Source: Medicago truncatula
Taxonomy: Eukaryota > Streptophyta > Magnoliopsida > Fabales > Fabaceae
Length of the DNA stretch: 64,000 bases
Direction: 5' to 3'
Assembly: GCF_003473485.1 (NCBI RefSeq)
Contig: NC_053046.1
Coordinates: 9,000,001-9,064,000 of the forward strand
Part shown: positions 46,530 through 58,348 of the stretch, piece after piece
How positions within the stretch are numbered: the stretch's first letter is position 1
Layout of the letters: the number at the start of each line of letters is the position of its first letter
The notes under the pieces: model-generated
Told to the model about the DNA's origin: nothing
Seen by the model: the letters and a program-made list of their open reading frames with translations, nothing else
Database searches by the model: none
Made by a program: the position numbers and the translations under genes

Positions 46530-48279
46530 TTTAACTTCTTTATATGAATAAAAAGCTCATTTTTCTCCATATTTTATCATTAAAATTTTTTATAAAAAAA
46601 AAACAAATTTTCAGTCCATCAAAATAAATTACAAAGTATTTTTTTTTTAAAGATTACAAAGTAAATGTTAATCTATTTATTTGTCTTTTTTTTTAGGGAT
46701 AATCTATTTATTTGGCGTACAATTATTACCATCATTTTTTACTATCTTAAAATATTACCTTTAAAACATCAGCTACTTTAGTAAATTGAAATGTTTAAGG
46801 ACACAATCTCAATAACACTCATTCATTGAGAGCATCATCCAAATCTTGAATTTCATACCTTCCTCGACTCTTGATAAAAACCGTGGTCCCCTACGCAAAT
46901 CTTGCGTCCCCAAACCTCACCACCATATCTCCATTAAAAAATCCAACATTCCTAAAAAACAAAACAAATAAAAAAAAATTGGCAACAACGAGGCCAGAGT
47001 GTGCGAGAGAAGAAGTTCAATATAGAGGAAACAGGAGTGACCGCTGCAGCCCATGCAAAGCCAAACCACCGCCACCATGAAACAACTGTATCACCGCCAT
47101 CAAATGCCGTCTTGCAAGTACCACATTACCGCCGGCTGCACTTTGTGACCTCTCCAGCACCTGTTTCCTATTCTCTCTTCGAATAAACTAAGTAGCTGAA
47201 GCAACGATCTGTGTTGGCTATCCCACTTGTTATTCACTTAATGGCTAAGGTTGAGAAGCCAATGAAGACACTCTTGTCATTAGCAACTTCGTGGCAAAAG
47301 AGTAGAGACACCGTTAAACATGCTCTCTACTGGGCAGTTGAGAGTAGAGACCGTGATAAGTTTTTTTTGAGGATAATATGAAATTAATAATAGATACGAA
47401 AGTTAAAAAAAATTACATACTCATATCATCAAACCAAGTAAAATAAAAATTGAATTAATACCGTGTGAGAGACAGAGAGAGAGAGAGGGATAAAATATCA
47501 ATGATCCATGCAACTTCTTCAGGTCTAGATAGAAAATTAATCTCCAGCATGCACAATTTTTTCGGGTCTTAAATTTTGACAAAAAAAAAAAAAAACAATA
47601 AATTTTTTATGGCGTCGGAATTTGAGTTTAAACAGACATGAAAACTGAAAAATATTATAAATATCAATGTCATTCCAGACAAGAAAAGGACGGAATATAG
47701 CAAGGGACATCAAGCAAGCATCTTTGATGTGGTCCTAGGACAAGCTCAGCCACAAGAAAGCCATATTTCCTCCCTCAGAAGCAGCAGGTAGCTATCATCA
47801 GATTCATTCAACATACAACGCCCATTAACTAATAAAAAGCTCTTGAAACCGGTGGGAAGCTGACCCCAGATTTTAAAAAGCAGCTGAGGGGCAGTCGGGA
47901 AACAAAACAGCCAAAATTCCTCCGCATATTCAAGCAAGCAAAACCGTCCTCTAAGGCTAAGAACATACATATATATCCCACAAAAACAAGTTATCACAAT
48001 AGTCGCATCACTAGGTCCACAACAACCAAAAATAAAATGCCTTCTTTGTTTTCATTTTTAGAGGGAGGGGGTTGATCTTCGCATTTAGTCATTTTTTCTG
48101 TTTTGTAATCGGAATTTTCTTCCTATTCAACAATCATGTTATCCTAAATGTCTCACGAGAATTTATCTCATTGTGCCACATGCAAAGACTGAGATAATTT
48201 CAAGATACCTGCCAGTGTCCTCCTTAACTCTTATGGGCTCCCAAAAAAAAAACCAAAGTGCCTAAGCACGTTTGCAGCT
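46530..48279. other. Intergenic, 3' flank of LARP1
   Basis: Frames at 46871-47186 (low complexity, Pro/Lys rich), 47234-47385 (MAKVEKPMKTLLSLATSWQK, family unknown) and 47746-47997 (-) are unsupported. The region next to 48279 is probably the 3' UTR of LARP1. Confidence 0.5.
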
Positions 48280-50580
48280 CTAATTTCTCCTTGAAGTAGA
48301 GAAATCTGAGCCATGAATGTCAACTTCACCAGTAATTTCGCTAGTTGAGAGCTGCAATGGAGAGCTCAAATCCCCAAATGCAGGTGTATGCTCTGAATTA
48401 TCTGGTAGAACAACTGGTCCTCCTGCACCATCATAGATAGTTGTCTCCAGAGCAATATTGCGCATTTTCTCTGCTAGCATGTCCTGATTTAACACTTCAG
48501 GACTTGTAACATTAGGAAACTGAACAGGAGAAGGCATGATCCATTTCTCCCAATCATTTTGCCTCCTTATTTTGTCTCCCTATAGTATAAATAAAGAAAG
48601 AAAATCAAAACAGCAGGTTCAACAAATTGATATTCCGATGCAATATCAAATCAAATTATAAACACAAATCTCCAATGCAAGATTAAGAAAAATGAGAATG
48701 AGAATGAAATTGAAAACAAGAGTTTCAATAAATTGATAGAACAAGTAAAAATGAGAATTATCACTTTATTTGATCTTCCAACTAAATTTGTGTATCTATT
48801 CAAATCAAATTATAAACTAAAATTTCCAATGCAAGATTCAAAAAAATACCTGCACTTCAACAACAGATGAAGTACGAATTGCATCTATTATAAGCTGAAT
48901 ATTGTCAGTCAAATCCATGACCTGGCAGACGGAAATATTTTCATTAATTAAAATATAATATAATGCTACAACTCACATCCAAATAGAAGAATTTCTAAGA
49001 CAATTTAGATGGGTTTAGAAAACAAAACGGTACAAAGTCTAAATGATATATGAAGTCAGCTACAAAATAGTCAACCACTATAAGTACAAACTACAAACCA
49101 AAACTTGAAACAGGTATTACATACAGTAACACACATTTACATATCCAGTTCCATCTCGCCAGTTTCGGACATAATTATGATGGTATATAGTTCAGGTGAT
49201 AAACTTGTGTATACACCAGAGCATACAATTTCCAGGTTATGCTTTAAGGCAATTACATCTAAACGAAAAATGCATCAATCAAAATTGATAACAAATCATA
49301 AGGATTTTCATGGTGCACTCTTGGTCTGTAACCAAGAAATCAAAAACACAACAATGATTGTATCCATTAAATGGTCTGCTTACATTTACATATCCAGTTC
49401 CATCTCGCCAGTTTCGGACATAATTATGATGGTATATAGTTCAGGTGATAAACTTATGTATACACCAGAGCATACAATTTCCAGGTTATGCTTTAAGGCA
49501 ATTACATCTAAACCAAAAATGCATCAATCAACATTGATAACAAATCATAAAGATTTTCATGGTGCACTCTTGGTCTGTAACCAAGAAATCAAAAACACAA
49601 CAATGATTGTATCCATTAAATGGTCTGCTTTAGCTTTTATGAGATGATAGTACCAAAACCAATAATAATAATGACAGCAGTGATGCTTAATATGGTAAAA
49701 GTAACATAATTACAAATCCAAGAGAACAAATAATTATAATTAAAAGGATCAAACTTTAAATCTTCTTGCAAGCTTTTTATTCTTCTGACGGTTCATTGTG
49801 CATACATTCATGTATGGTTTGTTGTATTTAACTATCAAACTCATGTTTTTCCAGTCAAGGGAGCCTGACAAAAGGCACCTATTGCAGAAGTCAACACAAC
49901 CAAACAATATCCATTGTAACATATAATACCCAGCAGGCATGTTTCACGTTTTCATCTACTGATGTTCAAAGTCCAAACAAGATATGGATTACAGAAAAAA
50001 TATCATTTTAATGCAAGAGTTGTGCAACTTTTGAAAAATTTCAGGACCTATCTTTGCCTTAAAAGAATTTCCTGAAAAAAAGCTATAAACTTTTCCTAGA
50101 GACACTAAAACAACTTCTTGTATTAAAAAATAAATAAAAAGTTGTTTTCCTAGTCTAATTTAGTGATACACAACATAACTAAACACAACTTGAGCCCAGA
50201 CTCCTCAAATAGAACTGCATATAATATAGAAAGCAAAACTAGGATAAAAAAAAAGAGTAAACTATGCAGCCATGGGGAGACAACACATGCTACACCATTG
50301 TCGTGCTGGATTGTCATAGAACAAGCAAAACAAATTATAACACAATATTTATCAATATAAAAACATTGCATGTGCAATCAATCAATCAGTCATGACCTGA
50401 TCCTTTCCAAGAAGCGCCAAAATTTGTAAACATGTGGCTTCCATTAAAAGGTAGAAGATGCTTATATATAGTTCAATCCTTCTACTTCAGCAGTAGTTTA
50501 ACTATTAATGTAAAAGTAAAAAGTGCATAATTGTGTGTTATGAAGTCAGCTATAAAAACAAAAATATAAGCATTTTCACC

Positions 50581-50631
<51 letters not shown>

Positions 50632-52868
50632 TAAAAGCAATTGTATACATCCAAATTACTTACTTTTTTGAAGCCAGCAATTAGCGTTATTGGAACCCAG
50701 CCCTGGGCATCCATATTCTTCCGCAAGAATATATCTTTGACTAAATTTTCATTACTGCAATAGAAAAGTTGTATAATTGTCTGCAATCAACTTTCTTAAC
50801 CAACAAAAAAGGCAATTTAAAAAAATTAACAGACCAAAGTAAAAGCAGTACCTAAAATAATAGTCAATCTGATTGACTATCTTGCTATGCAACTGAGGGT
50901 CTGGCCCTGCATAATAAAGAGGCATTGGAGGAACAAAGGGAACACCTCTTAGTGAATCTATCGGTGGAGGTGGACCTGCAAATAATACCACTGGAGCAGC
51001 TAGTTCTGAAAACAAATACAGTCATCAGAGAATATTCATATCCTGAAAGAAATCATCTTGACATTAATACAACATACCATGGAATCCCATGTGGCCACCA
51101 AAAGGCCGCAATGGTGGTGGATGAATGAATGGTGCAGAATTAGGAGGCAGAGATGGCCTTATAATTCTTGGAGAAACTCTTGGTGGCACATGCATGTCTC
51201 TACCATTGTAATTTCGACGACTATTCCAGTCTTGATCACGCCTGTTCCCATAGTTATGATGGTGGTGAGAACCATCTCCACGCTGATGAGGACCACCATT
51301 ACGATGTCTGAATGAATTACGCTGCTGTGGATGATCACTTGGCACAAATCCACTTCTCTGGGTGTGGTCTCTGGGAGACTGTGCGTGGTCTCTGGGAGAC
51401 TGTGTATGGTCTCTGGGAGACTGTGTATGGTCTCTGGAAGAAGAGGTGTGAGATCCCGTTGCAGCTATCGAAACTTGGGGTGCAGACTGCTGTGTGTGGC
51501 CCCCATTAGAAGATGCATTTGAACTGTTGTGTTTGATTGATTTCTGGCGAGTTGGTGCCATATTGTTTACATTTACATTATCTCCGACTTGTCTTTGCAT
51601 AGAGGAAGAAGGTGTGCTTTCCATACCCTATAATTGACACTTAAAACAATAGCAATATCGATGTGCATACAAACAAAAAATAAAAATAAAGAAAAGTGCA
51701 CAGCAAAATCAAATATAACAAAGTGAAAAATGACAGCATTTCACAATCCATCTGGTCACAAAGACACAGCAATTTGATTCAATATTATTCCTACATCAAT
51801 ACTACAGCTCCCTGTGTGTATTTTCCATAACTTCAGACCAAAAAGGTACTTGCATTTTCCAAATTGTACAGTGAGAAGAATACGAAAAGTGACCCTAAAA
51901 CTCTATACCACCGACACAATCTGTTGCACGGACACTTCTGATTGAAGGCGTGTCCTGGTGACACAACACCGACACTTTTGTGATTAGATTGAATTATGTC
52001 ATTTCCTCAAAAATTTATCGGTGTCACCGTATCTGGTGTCCGTGTCCATGTCAGTGTGTTTGTGTCCGTGCTTCATAGCCAACATATCATGTGATTACAT
52101 TCAAATAATTCCTTTTTTCAAATTTTTACTAGTGTCGACGTGTCCATGTCAGTGGTTCGTAACAGTATTATGCATAAGGTAAAGGCGTATCCACTGTTGA
52201 TTTAGTTTAACATAACATGCAATACATACTGATCCTAACCTACTGAAATTCACTACAATCATTATTATGCATGATACCATCAATGAATTCAATTTCATAA
52301 AAAAAAAAACATTAAAAACACATGAAAAACCAACTCAACAACACTACAAACATAATCATCTCTAACAAACTATAGTAAACTGTACAAATCATTGAAATCG
52401 TATGTATTATAAATCGTATTAACATAAATACTATAGTGAATCGCAACAGAAACAAACCTGCCATGGAGAAACAGAAGATCCATCTAACAAACCCTTCGAC
52501 GACTCCGATTTCGTAGAACCTCGAGCAGAATCAGATAAAGCAGGCCACGAGTGTGCATCCATCACCGGCTGAACCTCCGAAACACCGCCATTGCCGGAAG
52601 ACCGATTCCAAGCAGGTCTCTTACCAGTACCACCATTGCGCTCACCTCCGTTATCTGCGTTATCGGAGATCACTTCAGCAGAGGTAGAATCATCCACCGG
52701 AGCAGTTACAATCGGAAAAGATTCCTCCGATAAAGAAACGGCGGGAACGGCGGCGATAGACTCCGATTCGCCGCGAACTACTTGATTCCACGGCGGAAGA
52801 CGACGTGATTGGAGATTATCGGGGGAATGGTTAGAAGAATGGTTACCGATCATTTCCATCGATAACAA
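48280..52868 (-). CDS. LARP1: La-related protein 1 (LARP1 type), six exons
   Basis: LARP1 binds mRNA and controls stability and translation, for example of 5'-TOP messages. Exons: 52868-52458, 51627-51078, 51005-50852, 50754-50664, 48921-48850 and 48579-48280; all junctions are GT-AG and in phase, giving 525 residues (or three fewer from the second ATG at 52859). Exons 1-2 are disordered and rich in Ser, Arg, His and Pro, including four 7-residue repeats RDHTQSP. The La motif spans about 355-430: VNQIDYYFSNENLVKDIFLR, KNMDAQGWVPITLIAGFKK, VMDLTDNIQLIIDAIRTS. It ends with NDWEKWIMP and an acidic tail. There is no DM15 block, as in plant LARP1b/c; length also fits LARP1c. The intron between exons 4 and 5 holds a 249-bp tandem duplication and a CT microsatellite. 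Confidence 0.93.
49132..49629. repeat. Tandem duplication, 249 bp x 2, in LARP1 intron 4
   Basis: Copy 1 ends at 49380 and copy 2 runs 49381-49629; landmark ATATCCAGTTCC is at 49141 and 49390. I count about four or five mismatches, so it is recent. The unit length is a multiple of three and plus-strand translation stays open through both units for 180 codons, which is a by-product of the period. Confidence 0.92.
50582..50624. repeat. (CT)n microsatellite in LARP1 intron 4
   Basis: About 20 CT units followed by (AC)4, roughly 40 bp inside the intron from the exon 4 donor. On the transcribed strand it is (GA)n. Confidence 0.95.
51355..51440 (-). repeat. 21-bp coding minisatellite in LARP1 exon 2
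   Basis: Four head-to-tail copies of a 21-bp unit (core TGGTCTCTGGGAGACTGTG) encode RDHTQSP repeats in the disordered region. Copies differ by single bases (HAQ in one). Length differences here would add or remove 7 residues without a frameshift. Confidence 0.9.
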
Positions 52869-53261
52869 CGAATGATTAGGAATAATAATAAGTATTAAAC
52901 GATGTGATTAGAGTGATCGACGTTGATTTGATTCGATTAGAGTGATTTGTGAGATTTAGATGAAGGTGTGAGAGAAAATGTGGTAGATTAGGGTTCCAAA
53001 AATTGTGCGATCTAATCGCGCAGGGAATAATGAAGAAGAAGAAGATGAAGAAGGTTGTTTTGTATGTGTTGTTGTGTGCGTGCGTGCGTGGGAGAGAAAG
53101 AGAAAATTGCGTTAGAGAGAAAGATTGCAATAACGCTTTGGATGCTAGTTACGAGTTTACGGAAAAGCCCTTTGGTTTTTTCTTTGATGACTTCCTCTCT
53201 TATGACTTTTTCACGTCGGAGTTTAGACTGTGACGTGTGAGTGTTGCTCATTTCTGTCTTT
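52869..53261. other. 5' leader and promoter side of LARP1
   Basis: No separate gene. GT-rich (TGCGTGCGTGCGTGGG, about 53075-53095) and GA-rich stretches; the short frames here are noise. Confidence 0.5.
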
Positions 53262-53393
53262 TTTTTTATCAAATAGTTTAATGGTTGAAGTCGACACATT
53301 TTAAACGTGGACCAAGTGGGATGTTTGAGGTTTGTATTCGGACGCTGCATATATTATGCAATGTCTCTATCAATTGAGCTAAGTTTACAAGGA
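53262..53393 (-). mobile_element. SINE, minus strand
   Basis: Reverse complement: ACTTAGCTCAATTGATAGAG (A box), ACATTGCATAATATATGCAG, a degenerate box B (GAATACAAACC), CATCCCACTTGGTCCACG, then TAAACTATTTGAT and A(9). This is the layout of a common legume SINE; same family as 26125-26240. It lies upstream of LARP1. Confidence 0.75.
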
Positions 53394-53769
53394 TCCTTTA
53401 ATAGTCGTTTTTAACCCGACAAAATATAATGTTACTCATTTCACTCGATTTCAACCCTAGCAAAATGTGCGGCGCTAGACATAATAAACTTTTTTTATAG
53501 GCAAAATACATGTTCGGGTCTTTTAGGTTTGACAAAAATATCGTGTTAGTCTTTAAGTTTATGTTTATGGGTGTTTTTGGTAAACAATAATGTACTAGTT
53601 TTAAAATGTTGCTTGCAAGATCAAACTGTCGATCTTTTCCATAAAACGTTTGAATATTCATCATATTCGTGGTTTTGTTTTATGAACAAGATGAATAAAA
53701 ATGTTTTGAATATGAATATAAGTGTCTTTCGACAAAAAATGAAAGAATATATCAAACTAGCAATACATT

Positions 53770-54590
53770 GAACACTTCGAGTTCCTTAAAAAAGAATAAA
53801 CCATCAAATCAGCCCCTCAAATTGGTAGGAGCATCAGGTGATCCCTTTAGGTACCCGTTCATCATGATGAGACGTCCATCTTTCAAACAAACAAAATTCA
53901 ACGGACCAAATGCTTCAAGTTTGTTATAGCATCGAACATAGTTGGTAATGAGATTAACCTAAAAGGAACATTCCTCCGACGTAGGGAGCATTCAAAGATG
54001 TTTATTTCGATAAACCGTCCTTCAGGTATCTGGTCATCATGATGGGACACCCATCCTTAAAGGGAACAAAATTGAACGCACGGAACACTTTGAGTTCCTT
54101 AAAAAAAAATAAACCGTCAAATCAACCCCTCAAATTGGTAGAAGCATTAAACGTTGTTGAATTCCATAAATTTCCCCTTTAGGTACACGGTCATCATGAT
54201 AACCGAGTACCTGAAGGGGCGGTTTATGGAATTCAAAATCATCGAATGCTCCCTACATTGGAATCAACGTTCCTTCCAGGTTAATCTCATTATCAACTAG
54301 GTCATGTGCCAGAATGAACTCTAAGCGTTTTATCTGTTGAATTTTGTTTCCTTGAAGGATGAGCGTCCCATCTTGATTACCGGGTACATGAAGGGGCGGA
54401 TTTTCAAATTCAACATCACTGAATGCTCCTACCAATGTTAGGGTTTATTCTTTTTTTATGGAACTCAAAGCGTTCGATCCGTTGAATTTTGTTCTCTTGA
54501 AGGATGAGCGTCACATCATGATGATTTGGTACCTAAAGAAGAGATTTATCGAATTCAACAACGCCGAATGCTCCCTACGACTTCATTTGT
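53770..54590. repeat. Complex inverted repeat around 54205
   Basis: Words such as AGGTAC, TCATCATGAT, GGGAGCATTC, CAAAATTCAACGGA and GGTAATGAGATTAACCT occur in both orientations on the two sides of a centre near 54205, and also directly repeated within each side. One minus-strand frame (54253-54435) reads FENPPLHVPGNQDGTLILQG then NKIQQIKRLEFILAHDL, but I recognise no family. It may be a decayed gene family member or an unknown foldback element. Confidence 0.6.
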
Positions 54591-54625
54591 GAAAAATTTG
54601 TAATTATGCTTATTACATGACCCAC

Positions 54626-55209
54626 TATGCATGCCTTTTATTTTTTATTTGACAAAAATATATGATATCCATTCATTCAAATTGATAGAGTACATCGATA
54701 CAATGCAAATTCGCTAAAAAAAACGGTGGATCTGTGAACAGGCTCACAACATCCATGTTAATGGCATAAAACGACAAAGTACAAATGTCTACACATATAA
54801 CTATATTTAAATCTCCGAAATAACCATGTCTTTGGATCTGCAACATGAATGACCCCAAAGTCATTGATTGGATCTGCACTAGATCGAAACTGATCTGACA
54901 ATCTGAACCGATCAAATACCTGAGAGAAACAAGAAAGACAGACAATGTCGCACAAAGACGAGGAACAAACCAACGTCGCACGAAGACGATGAAATCACAA
55001 AATAAAAAAAAAAAATGAAATAGATGTGAATGTCACTTATTTTAATAAAATGGAAAGAGAAAAACGAGTTAGAGGGATGATTTTGAGTCAAAAATTGATC
55101 ATAAATCACCCCTCATTGATAGATGAAGGAGAAGAAACTAGGATTTTGGTAACGACCCACAAAGAGAGAAAGGTTAGGTGTGTTATTTTTAAGATGTATG
55201 CCTTTTATT
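54626..55209 (-). mobile_element. Retroposon-like insertion, second copy
   Basis: The body 54643-55192 resembles 4804-5321 throughout: ATTCATTCAAATTGATAGAG, ACAACATCCATGTTAATG, the GGATCTGCAAC motif and CGATGAAATCAC. Direct repeats TATGCATGCCTTTTATT (54626-54642) and GATGTATGCCTTTTATT (55193-55209) flank it. A sequence like the empty site exists at 58349-58390. Frames at 54673-55109 lie within it. Confidence 0.72.
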
Positions 55210-55705
55210 ATTTAAAAACGCAAAAAATAAAAAAGTATTCCCAAAAGATTTAATTGTTAACCAAACTTTTTTTTTTTTTTTAAATTTCTTGGAATAAAGT
55301 TCCCCTTATGTTAATTTAGTTTGAATGCTTGTTATTTTTATAGAGTTTAATTGTGGTGGGTTGACAATCCAAAACAGTTTTGCAGAAACAATCAATCAAA
55401 ACATTCTCAATAGTCATGTTTGGCACACATAAATTAAAATCATTAATTGATGTGGCAATTCATAAAATTTTGATTGGTTATGTGTGCAAAATTGTTTTGG
55501 ATCGTCAATCCACCACTATTAAACTCTTTTTTATATATTGGTCAATATATATCACATTCGAAATTGATGATGGTTAACTCAGAATAAAAATAAAAAAAAT
55601 AGAAACAACGTAATCAATTCTAATTGTGAAAGTTAAGAAAACAAATGACACCTGTTCTTCGGATGCTACAATGCAGAGGAAGTATAGTGAGAGGCTGGTC
55701 TAAGT
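55195..55705. repeat. Segmental duplicate of 58367-58880, left copy
   Basis: CCTTTTATTATTTAAAAAC is at 55201 and 58373 (offset 3172). A block of about 100 bp, starting AATCAATTCTAATTGTG and running past AAGAAAACAAATGACAC, is at about 55611-55705 and 58785-58879 (offset 3174). The middles differ because each copy took separate insertions. Confidence 0.7.
55342..55527. mobile_element. Foldback MITE, 186 bp, 7-bp duplication
   Basis: Ends AGAGTTTAATTGTGGTGG and the complement CCACCACTATTAAACTCT; arms continue as TTGACAATCCAAAACA. TTTTTAT flanks it at 55335-55341 and 55528-55534. Confidence 0.85.
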
Positions 55706-55709
55706 GGGA

Positions 55710-57380
55710 AATGGTTTTTAGTTGTTATAATTATATAAATGATGGGAAATATTTTCTACAAAAAACTCATTAACTACTAATTTTAAGATCAAATGTCCGG
55801 AGCATATCAAATTGACTCGTGTACATTCTCTATATTTAATTTATATTTTAGTTTATAACTTTAGAGAATAATATTTAAAAAAAAATATAAAGTAGACTAT
55901 TGAAATTGACATCAAAGAGAATCAAAACTAAAATTTTGATAGGATCACAATTCAACTTCACGAGCTAACACGAACAGTCGATCTAATTGTGGATTAACTT
56001 TAGAGTATAATATTATATTTGGTTTATAAAATTAATATTGTATGATCTTAATATTCAAGTAAATACTTTTATAAATATTTTACATATAGGGTTGTCATAT
56101 TCGAGTTAGGTCAGATAGTAAATGTGAATTCCTCTTTCATCTGAGATTCGAACAATTGCTCTCATGTTATGTTATGATAGTCTAGTTTATTTATTTAGAC
56201 TTAACCCTCATTGATAAATTAGACATATTATTTTAAAAATGCTTCATGTATTTTAGCTATTATAATTTTTTTTTAAATGACAAAATTTATAAATAAAAAA
56301 AAATTAATTTCCTGCACAAGATGAACAAAGACCTGCAAACACTACAAAACAAAGGCGACGTACATTGACGAAACACCCAAAGAAAACCATAACAACACCA
56401 ATACAAACATCACCTAATTTGTGGGATACCTCAACACATAAATAAGAGATCTAACCACCAAAACTAAAGTCAACACCTAAATCAAAGCCAAATCCTCACA
56501 CTTCCTCGCGGGTGACCACATAAACAAAATCGTATCACCTATCGACTGTTGCACACCATAAACCCTCCAACCAATCAAAACCCCTGAAAAAATAACTTCA
56601 ACTTCTCATTCACAGTTGAACCCAATTAAACACTCGAACAATGACTTATTCCAACACTTTCGAATTTTACCACCCCTCAACCTCCAGTACGCCAGAGAAG
56701 ACATCATAACGAGCACAAAAACTTGAGAAACAAAAGCGATAGGCCAGTTATATAAATGATTTTTTGAACTAGACTTCAAAAACAAAAGCGATCGACCCAC
56801 CTAACTTCATAAACAAATCATTAAAAAAAAAACCTCAACTACCGGTCTACCGGAGAAAACACCAAAGTAAGCCCAAATTTTTTGAACTAGACACTAACTC
56901 CCGATCTCAAATCAAAACCGATCGGCCAATTATATAAATGATATTATAACTATTAGATTTTTCTTTGTAGGAATCGAAACAATGTCTATCTATCTAAAAC
57001 CAATACCCATAGGCATAGCCCTCAGTAGATGACACGAGTATATTTTAGTGATATTGAATGATAAACCCGTGAAATAAAGTTCAATATGTATTTTTCCCCT
57101 AAAAAAATGTATATTTTCTAAAGGGTAATATGTATTGGTTATTGTTAATGAATGTCCAAAACGCGTCTTCAATCTAAATATTGAGCCAAAAACTAATTTT
57201 TTAGAACTGGGCATCATTTTAGTAAAGCATCTCATTGAATTAAATTAATATGTTGTTCTGAAATTGGTATGTTTACTTGGCTAAGTTACCTTTGTTAATT
57301 CTCTTACTTCAAATCAGTAGACGACATTTAAATGCACAATATGTAAGCATCTCAAATGCACAATATGGCATCTCCAATGC
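55710..57380. other. Intergenic with a repeat at 56280-56945
   Basis: 56280-56945 is the relative of the 7560-8460 repeat; inside it a unit of roughly 180 bp is present twice (GCCAGAGAAGACATCATAAC / ACCGGAGAAAACACC; AAAAGCGATCGACC / AAAACCGATCGGCC). The rest is AT-rich with no gene. Confidence 0.5.
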
Positions 57381-57382
57381 AC

Positions 57383-57390
57383 TATAAAAA
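57383..57390 (+). promoter_or_regulatory. TATA box of the RNase T2 gene
   Basis: TATAAAAA about 75 bp upstream of the ATG. A (GA)n stretch (57441-57460) forms the leader immediately before the ATG at 57462. Confidence 0.6.
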
Positions 57391-57461
57391 GGCACAACAT
57401 GGTTTTCTAATCATATCATCATAATTCTATACAATTCTATAGAGAGAGAGAGAGAGAGAGA

Positions 57462-58318
57462 ATGATGGCAATTAGGTTTTCATTAGCTAATCTTCTGTTC
57501 ATGTTCATCATTGGTTTTAGTATTTCAGACCTTACACCAACACCATCCCCAAACCTTGTCAAGAAAAAACCTCCATCTCGATTACCACCACCACCTCCCA
57601 CCCATTTTGAGCATTTTATGATGGTCGATCCAGAGATGGCCAAAGACATTTTGCCAAACTGTTAAATGTAGTAAGGACATTCAACCTCTACCAACAGAAT
57701 TCGTTATGCATGGATTGTGGCCTGCTAACAGAGTTATATCTGATCCACGTGGTTGTTTAGATAAAACCAACCAAAAGACAATAGATATTGGCAATGTAGG
57801 TGTATTTATTTTCTTCGTTCATTGTTTATCATTATTTTTATATGATTTGAAAATTAACTTTTTGTTTTGTTTTATTCAATCAGTTTCCGTTGGACTTGAA
57901 GGAAGAACTTGATAAAGTGTGGCCGGATTTATTAGTTTATGAAAAGTCTCGACTAATAAACATTGCTTTTTGGGATGAGCAATGGAAAGCGCATGGAAGT
58001 TGCTCCAATATGGATATAATTGATTTCTTCAAGCTCAGTCTTTCCATTTATAAGAAAATCGGTTCTCTAAAGGAAGTCCTTGGGAAAGAGGGCTATTCAC
58101 CCGGTCCTCAAAGCCATGTAGAAAAACAAAAAATTGTCGATATCATTAAGAAGCATACTGATGGTAAAGCCAGTCCACGGATTAAATGTGAAAAACATGA
58201 TGGCAAAACATATTTGCATGAAATACAAGTATGTGTCGACAAAACCGAAAACCACAACTATACTAATTGCCGTACACCAGATTTGATTGACTGTGAAAAG
58301 GATGTATACTTTCCTTGA
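57462..58318 (+). pseudogene. RNase T2 family gene (S-RNase-like), frameshifted
   Basis: RNase T2 enzymes are secreted RNases. The start MMAIRFSLANLLFMFIIGFS looks like a signal peptide, followed by an unusual Pro-rich stretch (PPSRLPPPPPTHFEHFMMV). At about 57660 the frame shifts: one frame ends LPNC-stop, the next continues VKCSKDIQPLPTEFVMHGLW. Exon 1 ends at 57795, exon 2 is 57884-58318 (88-bp intron, GT-AG, phase 0). That intron lies after HGLWP in the hypervariable part, as in S-RNases. Active-site motif I (HGLWP) is intact. Motif II reads FWDEQWKAHGSCS where the family has FWEHEWxKHGTC: the main His stays, but the Glu is Gln and the Lys is Ala. The end DLIDCEKDVYFP fits the family. Probably inactive. 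Confidence 0.85.
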
Positions 58319-58348
58319 TATCGGGTGTTGTGTTGCTACTCTTCCTAA

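Noticed and set aside
47234-47385. Plus-strand frame MAKVEKPMKTLLSLATSWQK.., slightly like a universal stress protein start
   Set aside because: Only about 45 codons, resemblance too weak, no downstream exon seen.
49105-49647. 180-codon plus-strand frame
   Set aside because: It is the 249-bp tandem duplication in a LARP1 intron; the open frame follows from a period divisible by three.
50582-50630. Regular CT repeat, considered as a CRISPR-like or regulatory array
   Set aside because: It is a plain dinucleotide microsatellite in an intron; no CRISPR array exists in the window.
54673-55253. Several frames on both strands
   Set aside because: They fall in the non-coding retroposon copy and its flank.
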